Shown here: positions 28,801 through 40,800 of the stretch, piece after piece
Numbering within the stretch: the first letter of the stretch is position 1
How the letters are laid out: each line of letters starts with the position of its first letter
Source of the DNA: Ovis canadensis
Lineage: Eukaryota; Chordata; Mammalia; Artiodactyla; Bovidae
NCBI RefSeq assembly: GCF_042477335.2
Contig: NC_091260.1
Coordinates: 50,301,001-50,365,000 of the forward strand
Reading direction: 5' to 3'
Length of the DNA: 64,000 bases
Notes under the pieces: model-generated
Told to the model about the DNA's origin: nothing
Seen by the model: only the letters and a program-made list of their open reading frames with translations
Database searches by the model: none
Made by a program: the position numbers and the translations under genes

Positions 28801-31800
28801 ATTCTGTTACAAGTTAATCACTATAGGGATGTTGCCTATAGCTTAAATTATACATAATGGCCTATCTCTGGTAACCTTGCTTCCCAGGTCATGAGCATTA
28901 AGCTAAAATACCTTTGTTTAGTTCATGGGAAACATCCTGACCAGGCCTACCTGTGAATGACCATGGGAAGGGAGAAATTAACACATGCTCTCCAGAGGCT
29001 AATGGGAACAGGAAGTGTTTAATTTTATTCCCTTCCCTTTTAGTAGAAAAGGAGCCTGGTTCTAATTCAGGCAAGATGTTTCCTTGAGGCACAAGCCCAC
29101 CATCTTCTCGGTTTGCTGGCTTTCTAAATAAAGTCGTTATTTGTTGCTGCAACAACTCATCCGTCAATTTTTGGCCTGTTGTGAGGCAAGCAATACGAGC
29201 TTAGACTCGGTAACACTACGGTAAACAATTTAAAGGGCTTCCCAGGTGACGCTAGTGGTAAAGAACCCACCTGCCAGTGCAGGAGACTTTATAGACTCAG
29301 GTTCGATCCCTGTATTGGGAAGATCCCCTGGAGGAGGGCATGGCAACCCCTTCTAGTATTCTTTTGTGGAGAATCTCAAGAGGAGCTTGGCAGGCTACAG
29401 TCCATAAGGTCACACAGTGTCAGACACAACTGAAGTGACTTGGCATGAACAATTTAAATATACTAATACGTATTAGTATTAAAAATACTAATACGCATTA
29501 GTATTTATAATTGTGAAATTTTTCCAAGGAGTCCTGCCCCATAAATCCATAAATTTCAGACTTGCTTACAGTATGAAATCTGGACAGACCAAGTTTCTGC
29601 TGAAAGATAAGGACTCTGAGCTGGAGCTCTGTGTTAGCCCCTTCCTGTCTGATGATAGAAGGTATGATCTAGTCGGTTAGTCCCAGGAAATTTCAGTTAC
29701 TTTCTTTCTTTTCCCAATTACTTTTCTCCCCCACAATCATTAAAGATTTAAATTCAGTTCAGGATTTATACTACTTCTTCCCGAGATGTTCCCTCTGTTC
29801 TCTGGGGGCCTCTGTGGGGTCAAACCATGGAGAGTTAGCTCTCGGCTAAGTGTTCCTTTGCAGTAGGCTCCACCGGTCAGTCTCCCCCTTCCTGTCTTCT
29901 GAGGTGTGCAGTTCGCTTTGGTTCGGGGGCTGCTGTCCTCTTCTACGCTGACTTCAGCCGAGATGTAGCTGCCTTCTTATCTGATGTGCAGCCAGATGGG
30001 ATGTCTACTTCTGTGCTCCTTATCCAGATCCAGTTCTTTGGTAGGCCAGTCATCTGTCTCTATAAAATGTAGAAATAAATATTATTAGCCCCCAAATATC
30101 TTAAATTTTGCTGTTGGTTAAGTTACTAAATGTACCAAGAGTTTATGGCTTCTTTTCTAGTAGAAACCCTAAGAGACCCTGAGAAGTTGTTTATCAAGTG
30201 TTTGAAAATTATCCTGTTATTAGAGAGAAATATTTGTGAAAGTTGCTTATAGCCACCATAAAAATATAAAACTATATTCATTTATAACTTGTTATTCCAA
30301 AGTTTTAAGTTTTTAAGTATGTTTACTAAGAAGGGCAAAGTGTTTATTGAAAGATTGTTTTTGATAGTTTTAAGTTCTATTGAGCCTGTGTGTTTGTTAT
30401 AGGAAACTTTATTTTAGAAGTTGCTTACTGTAGAAAACTGTTTAAAGTTCTAAGTTATGTTTGGTCTTACAAACTTCTGAGACTAATCTCACTTAACCTA
30501 GTTTTAATGAACTTAACTAGCAGATAAAGACTATAGATTCTCTTAAAATTAGCCACTTTGCTGAAGATATTCTTCCTTGTGAAAATCTTTACAAGTAATA
30601 AGTTAACTGTATAAGGTTAAAGCATAGTACAAGTAGTAGGCAGAATTCCAAAGATAGCTGCAAGATTCCTATCTTCTGGCTATTCAAACATAAATCTAGA
30701 TACTGATTTAATTTGGCTTGAGGGATTTTTCAGATGGTATTAATCAGCTGATTTTAAAATAAAGACATTATCCTGGTTTATCTTGGTAGACCCCATGCAA
30801 TCAGATAACCTCTTAGAAGCAAAAAAGAGAGGTGGAGGAGTCAGTCAGTGAAATGTGGAAAAGGAAGATGGGAGAAAAGCCACACAAGGGAAGATTAGAA
30901 AAGTGACAAGGACTCATTTCAGCCTTGCTGGCTTTGAAGAGGGCCAATATCCAAGGAATAAACGCAGCTTTTGGAAACTTCTAATAGTTCCCCTGCCTGT
31001 AGCCAGCAGGTAAATGGGGGACCTGAGTCCTGTAACCACATGGAACAGAATTCTGCAAACAACCTGAAAGAGCCTAGAAATAAATTTCCTCTAGAACATC
31101 TGGCTAGAGATCTCTTCAAGACAACTGGAGATCCCAAGGGAACATTTCTTGCAAGGGTGGGCACAGTGAAGGACAGAAGTGACAAGGACCTAACAGAAGC
31201 AGAAGAGATTAAGAAGAGGTCACAAGAATACACAGAACTGTACAGTAAAGGTCTTAATGAACTGATAACCACGATGGTGTGGTCATTCACTTAGAGCCAG
31301 TGAATGTGTGAAGTGTGAAGTCAAGTGGGCCTTAGGGAGAATTATTATGAACAAAGCTAGTGGAGGTGATGGAATTCCAGCTGAGTTATTTCAAATTCTA
31401 AAAGAGGATGCTGTTAAAGTGCTGCACTCAGTATATCAGCAAATTTGGAAAACTCAGCAGTGGCCTCAGGACCGGAGAATGTCGGTTTTCATTCCATTCC
31501 CAAAGAAGGGCAATGCTGAAGAATGTTCAAACTATTGTACAGTTGCAATCATCTCACATGCTAGCAAGGTAACGCTCAAAATCCTCCAAGCTAGGCTTCA
31601 ATAGTACATGAACTGAGAACTTCCAGATGTTCAAGCTGGATTTAGAAAAGGCAGAGGAACCAGAGATCAAATTGCTAACATTCATTGGATCATACAAAAG
31701 GCAAGGAAATGCGAGAAAAATATTTAGTTCTGCTTTGTTGGCTACGCAAAAGCCTTTGACTGTGTGGATCACAGGAAACTGTGGAAAACTTAAAGAGATG

Positions 31801-34800
31801 GGAATACCAGACCACCCTGCCTATCTCCTGAAAAACCTGTATACAGATTAAGAAGCAACAGAACCAGACGTAGAACAACGGACTGGTTTAAAGTTGGGAA
31901 AGGAGTACGTCAAGGCTGTATATTGTCTCCCTGCTTATTTAACTTATATGCAGAGTACATCATGCAAAATGCCAGGCTGGATGAACTCACAAGCTAGAAT
32001 AAAGATTGCCAGGAGAAATATCAGTGGTATGAGATGATACCACTCTAATAGTAGAAAGCGAAGAAGAACTAAAGAGCCTGTTGATGAAGGTGAAAGAGGA
32101 GAGTGAAGTAGCTGGCTTAAAACTCAGCCTTCAAAAAACTAACATCATGGTATCCAGTCTCATCATTTCATGGCAAATAGAAGGGAAAAAAGTGAAAACA
32201 GTGACAGATTTTATTTTGGGGGGCTCCTAAAGCACTGTGAACAGTGACTGTAGCCATGAAATTAAAAGATGCTTGCTCTTTGGAAGGAAAGCTGTGATAA
32301 ACTTAGAGTATTGAAAAGCAGAGACATCTCTTTGCCAACAGTGCTCCATACAGTCAAAGTTTTTCCATTAGTCATGTATGGATATGAGTGTTGGACCAAA
32401 AAAGAAGGCTGAGTGCTGAAAAATTGATGCTTTTGAATTGTGGTACTAGAGAAGACTCTTGAGAGTCCCTTGGACAGCAAGGAGATCAAACCAGTCAATC
32501 CTAAAGGAAATCAACTCTGAATATTCATTGGAAGGACTGATGCTGAAGTTGAAGCTCCAGTACATTGGCCACCTGATGGGAAGAGCCAAATCATTGGAAA
32601 AGACCCTGATGGTGGGAAAGATTGAGGGCAAGAAGAGAAGAGGGTGACAGAGGATGAAATGTCAGGATGGTATCACTGACTCAGCAGACATGAGTTTGAG
32701 CAAACTCTGGGATATAGTGGAGGACAGGGAAGCCTGGTGTGCTGCAGTCCATGGGGTTGCAAAGAGCCAGAGACAGCTTAGCAGTGGAACAACCACAACA
32801 TAACCTCTGAAGAGGAAGGCAGTCCTGCTGTTACTTTGGCCTTGTGAGACTAAGCAGAGAACCCGTGGAGCTTTTCCTAGACTTCTGATCCACCAAAACG
32901 GTGAGATATTAAATTGGTGTTGGTTTCAGCCACAAAATTTCTGATAATTTGTTAGGGCCATAATAGAAAACTAATATAGTCCAAAGTCTTTATTTTAGCT
33001 GATTTTACCAATTTAAAATTGATATGTGATTTGTATTCCATAAAGTTAACCTTTAAAAAATGTACACTCCTTTGATTTTTAGTATATTCACAGAGTTGTG
33101 CAACCATCACCACTGTTTAATTCCAGAATATTTTCATCACCTCAAAAAAGAAGCACATTAGTAAGAATCTCCCACTTCCTTTCCTTCCCCTCAGCAACCG
33201 TTAATCTATTATCTCTATGAATTGGCTTATTGTGATATTTTATATATATAAAATCATACAATACATGTGCTTTTGTGACTGGCTTCTTTCACATAGCTTA
33301 ATGGTTTTAAGATTCATCAATATTGTAGTGTGAATTAGTACTTTATTCCTTTTTGTGGCTGAATAACATTCCATTTTATGGATATATAACATTTTGTTTT
33401 ATTGTTTCACCCATTGATGGATACTTGGATTGCTTCCACTTTGGCTATTATGAATAATGCTGCTATGAATGTTTATGTGTAAGTTTTGGTATAGACACAT
33501 GTTTTTCATCCATGGATCAAAGTTTACCAATAATTTCAAGGATATAGGTAGCCAGAGGGTACAGATGAAATGCAGAGAAATCTGGAATTGTACACACTGT
33601 TGCTGCTGTGCTGTGCTGTACTCGATTGTGTCTGACTCTTTGCAGTCTCATGGACTGAAGCCCACCAGCCTCCTCCGCCCATGGAATTTTCCAGTCAAGA
33701 ATACTGGAATGGGTTGCCATTTCCTACTCCAGGAGATCTCCCCGACCCAGGGCTCAAACCTGCACCTCTTGCATCTCCTGTGTTGCTAGGCAGTTTCTTT
33801 ACTACTGACCTGCCTGGAAAGATGGAATTGTATATGCTACTCCAAGTCTTTTCTCACTGCAGAAGAATGTGTCCTGGCCTTTGTTTAACACCATGACACA
33901 AAAGGGAGCTATTTCAGTTATTTAACATCTCCTTTTTATATCTTTTTAATTATATAGCTTGTGTTTTTCATGGGGTCATAATCCATAAATCTCTATATTC
34001 TAAATTTATTTCTAATAAGCAGCCTAGACAGACTCTCTACCTCTGATAAATACTGTTAATTTGTTTGACAAGAAGACATGCTTAGCATGCTTACAAGGGG
34101 ACTTGACTAGATCACGTCTTTCTGGAAGTGAGCCAGAGAGGGAGAAAAGAGATTCCAAGCCTGCTGCTAACTCTTTTCTTCCCAGGTTGCTGTGTCTTAG
34201 ATCCTTTTTGTTTTATTCTGTCAGTTTCCTTTGACTTTTTTTTCCCCTAGATTTGTTAGACTTGGGAATTGTCTCTGAACTATATGTTGGGTTTGTCTGT
34301 CATCTTTTCATTTAGCGTCATTTAACGTATTCCTCGGGAGAAGGCAATGGCACCCCACTCCAGTACTGTTGCCTGGAAAATCCCATGGATGGAGAAGCCT
34401 GGTAGGCTGCAGTCCATGGGGTCGCTAAGAGTCAGACACGACTGAGCGACTTCACTTTCACTTTTCACTTTCATGCACTGGAGAAGGAAATGGCCACCCA
34501 CTCCAGTGTTCTTGCCTGGAGAATCCCAGGGATGGGGGAGCCTGGTGGGCTGCCATCTATGGGGTTGCAAAGAGTCGGACACGAATGAAGCGACTTAGCA
34601 GCAGCAACAGCAGCAATGTGTTCATCTTTCCTTTTATTTCTTACAAGCCAGTAATTAGTCTCTCCTCATCAAGGGAGCCAGTTTTGATTAAACTCAGGTT
34701 CACATCTTCTTAGAATTCAGTCCTTCAGGAGTGGTGCTGTGCACTCCCCTGTTGCAGCGTATCGCATGGCACCTTTGTCTGTTTTCTTTCACTTATCAGG

Positions 34801-37800
34801 ACAGTGAGATGAATCGATGAGTCTGGCTCATGTTCCATGCACTGTCCATCAACATTTTACCTAATTTGACATCTACTGATCCTTTCTAGAGTTATTATTT
34901 TATCAGGAGTTGCCATATGGTGACTATAATTGTCATCTTTTTTTTTAGTTACATACATATATAACTTTTTAAAAAGCTATGTATGTAAATATACTTTTTT
35001 TCTGCACATAGATACTTAAATTTATTTTCTTTTATTATTTCTTTGGGGAAAGCCAGGATAAATAGCATTAAGTTCTTTTCATACAAAACTTTTTAGGTAA
35101 AAACTGAATGACAAAAGAGGTTAATTTGGTTAGAACTTTTTTTTCTTTTGAGATTTAGCCAGTGACTTTGTTGAGTTTGTCCACTAAGTTTGTGTAAGTG
35201 TGAGTGATTTCCATGTCATTTTCTTACATAGTATAGGAACAATGCTGGGTTTTCCATTCTTTATGGTTTATCTTTCATGCCTTGTTTGTTGTTTTATAAT
35301 TTCCTTAAAAACTAACTTATATGACTGATAATTAACATATTCTGTCTTTTTTTTACAGATTCGCATGAAAGGGTCCCTTCCTTCATTGAGTCCTTTCCCT
35401 GAGTCGTTACTTAATTACTGTAAAGGAGGTGTAGCATTCTTTCGACCTGGAGCTGCTGGAGACCGGAAGCTAGATGAAGCGTCCATTAAAGCAATAGGTT
35501 TGTCCAGAATGAATTGCTTGCTTAGAAATTAGGCCTAAATATTAATAATGATATATTTTACATTTGATTTTGGGATGTTTCCAGGTAATGGAATACTATA
35601 CTGATATGGAAAAGAGTGTGTATGTATGTTGCCACCATGGAAATATATCCAAGATACATTATTTGGGGGGTGGGGTGGAAATGAGGGATAGTTGAAAAAC
35701 TGTATAGATAGTATAATTTATATATTTTTGTGTACTTGTATTACTTTTGATTAAAAATTGTTTTGTATTGGAAATTATATTTCTAGTATTGAAAAATTTT
35801 AAACTTAAATGCCTATCAATAAATGATTTTTCAAATAAATTAACAATACAGTATTAAGTAGAGCTATATGTATTGACTTTGAAAAATATCCACAACATAC
35901 TGTAAGTTTAAAGCAAGTAAACGACTAGTAAATAGAGTAGTTTTTATACTGTATAGTGTTTTTAATATTTTCATGTAACTGACATGTATGAAATATTCCA
36001 GAATAATATGTGTAAAAATTCTGTAAGGATCTCCGCAACTTTCATACAAAGTATTGAGGGTGATTTTTATAATCAACAATATAAAAACATTTATTTTGGA
36101 ACATAACCAGCAGAGGTGAAGTTGTTGTAATATTAATGTATATACTCATACAGGCTTCTCTCATATTTCCATTCTTGATTTAGGTTGCTTCAGAGAACTT
36201 TGTGCTTTGTGTTGGATGCTGCATGTCCGTGATAAGTTATCCTATAGTTGTAGGCAGTATCAGAAGGCAAGAGAAAATGTGGAGGAAAAAAAGGTATTAA
36301 CTGCAGAAGAGTAAGAAAAATGCATAAATATTACTTGGGAAATTATTGCTTGATAGAATATTTTACTGTTTGTTACTACATTCCGTTAAATCATTAAGTG
36401 TAAAGCGAAAAGCAAATGACCCTTTCAATATCCGTATAGGGCCTTGAGGCAAAGTTTGGCCCCTGTCTAGTTGAGCACTGTCTGAGTGCGGTGGAATGGG
36501 CTTACAGAATGTTGCCCTTCTCTCGGTTTTCTAATATTGAAGAGCTTATTCAGGATCTGATTTTGAGCCTCATTGCAGAACTGCCACCAATCAGAAAGGT
36601 AGGTGAAAATAAATCAGAATCAGAGACTAAAGAATTTTAATTTTGTTTTAATTAAGAATGATGTTGCTTATAAAACTCATTTTAAAATTTTTCTGAAGGT
36701 AGCAGAAATTTTTGTGAAGGCATTTCCCAATCCTGAGGACATAAGAGTTTCTTTAAGAGAAAAATATCACTCTCTTCAGCAGAGACTCAGACACTGTGTT
36801 GTGAAAGGTAATTTTTGGCATTTCTTAGGCATCTAATAAATTGCTGAAGATTTTCATTTTGTTTTGAAAGCATTTATTTTTTCATGCTTATGTTTTTATG
36901 CATTTCTCTTTCGAGATGAAGAGTATGGGAAGGCAGAAGTAATTCCTCATTACACTGTCACCAATTCTGTTGTTTTGGAATCATACAAAACTGACTTCAT
37001 GTCATGCCTGTCAGTAGCTATGTGACCATAGGCAAGTTGCTCAGCATCTCTGAGCCTCTTTTCCTTATTTGTAAAATGAGTATATTAATACCTGTGTTAT
37101 GAATGTATATTGAAAGAGGATTAAGCAAGATAAATATATAAAATGAGTATATAATGCTTCGTGTGTGTATATATATATAAAATGTAGATATTTTATTGAA
37201 AACTAGCTTTTTTCTTTTAATGGTTATTTATGCTTCTAATTTACAGTTATTTGCATTCAAGATGACCTTTGGAAAATTTTTTATTGTAGAAAAATATGAA
37301 TAATATCAAATTTAATGTTTTTAAATGTGCAGTTCAGTGGCATTAAGCACAGGCATACCTTGGAGACAGTATACCTCTGGTTCCAGACCACCTTAATAAA
37401 GTGAATGTTGCAGTAAAGCAAGTCACATGTATATTTTTGGTCCTAGTGTGTATAAAAGTTATGTTGACAGTATACTATAGTCTGTTAAGTGTGCCCTAAA
37501 AAAAGACACTATATATTAATATAGAACATTAATTAAAAAGTACTTTATTACTAAAACATGCTAACCATTATCTGAGTCATAATCGTGAATCATAATCTTT
37601 TTGCAATAGTAATAAAGATCACTGATCACAGATCACCATAACAAATATCATAATAATGAAAAAGTTTGAAATGCTGTGAGAACTAGCAGAATGGGACACA
37701 GAGACATGAAGTGAGTAAATGCTGTTGGAAAAATGGTGCCAATAGACTTGCTTGAAGAAGGATCACCCCAAACCTTTACCTACAATTTTTTACAAATTGC

Positions 37801-40800
37801 AGTATCTGTGAAGTACAATAAATGAGCTATTTCTGTAAATTCATAATGTTGTGGACATTTTTAAAGAATTCAAATTGCTCTCTGTAGAACTATAGTCACT
37901 TAAGTCTAGTAATATCCTATGCTTGGGCATTGCACTAGTATAATTACACTCTATTTGTGATGTATGTTTTTAAGACATTTTTGAAATCTCTAAAATGTCC
38001 TGTTTATGTATTAATGACATGTAAAAGTTTTCTGTAGGCAGGCTTGAAAAACTCCCCTTCCTGTGGTTTCTTGTTGTATGGTTTGTGGTTTAGTCACTAA
38101 GGCTAAGTCCCATCTGACTTTTGGGATCCCATAGACCGTTTCTTGTTACTGGTGACAGTTTCTTGTTACCTAAAGTCAAATAGGTGTTTTTGTTCTTTGG
38201 ATAAAAATGTACTTACTTTCTCTTATTTGCTACTGTGTGGTAATGAGAAAAATGTTACTGATTCTTTTTATAATTATCTGATTTTTGAAATAAATTACTT
38301 CTAACATTTTCATTTTCCAGGGCATACATTTTTGTGGAGTCCCACTTATTCTTCTTTAATGGACTTTTTCTAGCTTCTGGAGTTGTACCTTAAAATTATG
38401 GACCGTAAATTTAACAAATATTGAAGAAGGCATGATCTATATTTGTTGAAAGTTACGGTCCATAATTTTAAGGTAGAACTCCAGAAGCTAGAAAAAGTCC
38501 GTTAAAGAAGAATAAGTGGGACTCCATAAAAATGTATGCCCTGGAAAATGAAAATGTTAGAAGTAATTTATTTCAAAAATCAGATGGTGATTGCAGCCAT
38601 GAAATTAAAAGACACTTACTCCTTGGAAGAAAAGTTATGACCAACCTAGATAGCATATTCAAAAGCAGAGACATTACTTTGCCAACAAAGGTCCGTCTAG
38701 TCAAGGCTATGGTTTTTCTAGTGGTCATGTATGGATGTGAGAGTTGGACGGTGAAGAAAGTTGAGCACCGAAGAATTGATGCTTTTGAACTGTGGTGTTG
38801 GAGAAGACTCTTGAGAGTCCCTTGGACTGCAAGGAGATCCAACCAGTCCATTCTGAAGGAGATCAGCCCTGGGATTTCTTGGGAAGGAATGATGCTAAAG
38901 CTGAAACTCCAGTACTTTGGCCACCTGATGTGAAGAGTTGACTCATTGGAAAAGACTGTGATGCTGGGAGGGATTGGGGGCAGGAGGAGAAGGGGTTGAC
39001 CGAGGATGAGATGGCTGGATGGCATCACGGACTCGATGGACGTGAGTCTGAGTGAACTCCTGGAGTTGGTGATGGACAGGGAGGCCTGGCATGCTGCGAT
39101 TCATGGGGTCGCAAAGAGTCAGACACGAGTGAGCAACTGAACTGAACTGAACTGAACTTTTAACAAATATTAAAGAAGGCATGTCTATAAGACTGTGAAA
39201 CTAAGCCCTCAGTTAGATTTCATGTTCCCAGCAGGGGACCAGAGTTGGATCCCCTTATGTCTTGAGTTGAAATATTTTAATGAACTTTAAGGCCTTTTGT
39301 TCTTTTCTTTCTAGGTCCCCAAACAGAAGAGATGATGTCTGTTATCATGCATTCTATCCATAAAGTGAGGGTGAAAGCCCTAAAGCGTGTGCAGAGAAAT
39401 ATAGGTTCTTTCGAAATGAATATATGGGAGCCAGTTGAAGAAGAAAAGCCAGCCGAGGTTGCAGGTTTTGACAGGTTTTCCTTGGGAACTAGTCTGAGTA
39501 GGAGCACACTCACAGAACTGGGCAGTTCTCTGGCTCACAGTGATGCAGATATGGCCGATACCCTCTCAGAAGCTTTGTCAGCTGAAGAAAAAAGCAGAAC
39601 ACATTTCTGTCAAAGGTACAACTGAGATCTCTTTAAGTAGAAAGCATTCACTTCCTTTGGGAAAAAAAGTATTTTCATGCAACGCTGACCTGACTTCTAC
39701 TCCCAGCAACCTCTGACTGTATTATTAATAATGAATGATAAGTGCCATACTCACAGGAATGTCAGAAGTGCAAAATGAGACCCTACATTTGAAAATCCAC
39801 TTAAAGTATTACTGAGATACTAAATAATTTTGCCATCTGAAGGTATAAAATAAAATGAGTAGATGAAATTCTAGAATTTAATGGAGGACTTTTAGTTCTT
39901 TTAGTAATCTTAGACCTAAATAGTTAAGGATTATTTGGTTAGCTATATTGTTTTTAGGGCTTTCCCTGGTGGCTCAATCAGTAAAGGATCCGCCTGCAAT
40001 GCAGGAGACCTGGGTTCAATTCCTGGGTTGGGAAGATCCCCTGGAGAAGGAAATGGCAGCCCACTCCATTGTTCTTAGGGTTTTCATGGCAAGAATTTGA
40101 ACATCCATTTTTTTTTTTTTTACACATTCATCTCTGAAGCTTGTCTATAAATTGTCGAGAAATTCTTGCTTATCATTTTAACCTCTTTTACTTTGATTTA
40201 TACAGATTTTTTTCCTTTATAATTCCAGTATCTACAATGCAATTTATCCTTCTCATGACTGAAGAACTATATAGTCAGTCATATCTTGTTTAGGTGAAAT
40301 GGTGGCTACTTCAAACATCTGCTGAGACCGTAGCTAGCAGTATCGTGAATGGTGTGCTTGCTCCACCAGACAGCTGCAGTGTTAGCACAGGAATACCTCG
40401 GAGGCTGCTTGCTATGCAGTCTTAATAGGAAGAAGTACGGTGGCTTCAGCCACGTGCCTAACTGGAACCTTTATTTCTTTTATTGAGGGAACTAGGGATC
40501 TGTGTTCTCCCCTGAGAACCATGCTGGAAAGAAACAGATTTAAAAGTAATTAATGGTTAGGTGCCTGCCCAACAGGTTTTATAGCAGCAGAGACTGTTCA
40601 GAAAAAATACCTGGCTTTTGTGTGCTAAAGAATCCTGAGGGCAGTCCTGCTCCTTGCTCATCACACAGGGAAGCTGAAAGGGACAGATGCAAGAGAGAAA
40701 CTGGAAACCATAAACTAAGAGGTGTATTGGTGGCTTGTGATTTTTATTGATTTTGTATTCCTAAATTCTGACCTGTTAAAGGACCACTGTTTTTTGCCCA

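Noticed and set aside
30919..31294. Paired frames on both strands near 31100
   Set aside because: They overlap the junction of the ancient repeat and the BovB copy and are read from repeat sequence.
38532..39028. A 133-codon + strand frame and a 151-codon minus-strand frame
   Set aside because: The first is residual BovB reverse-transcriptase C-terminal sequence read through the hairpin arm. The second is its antisense shadow.
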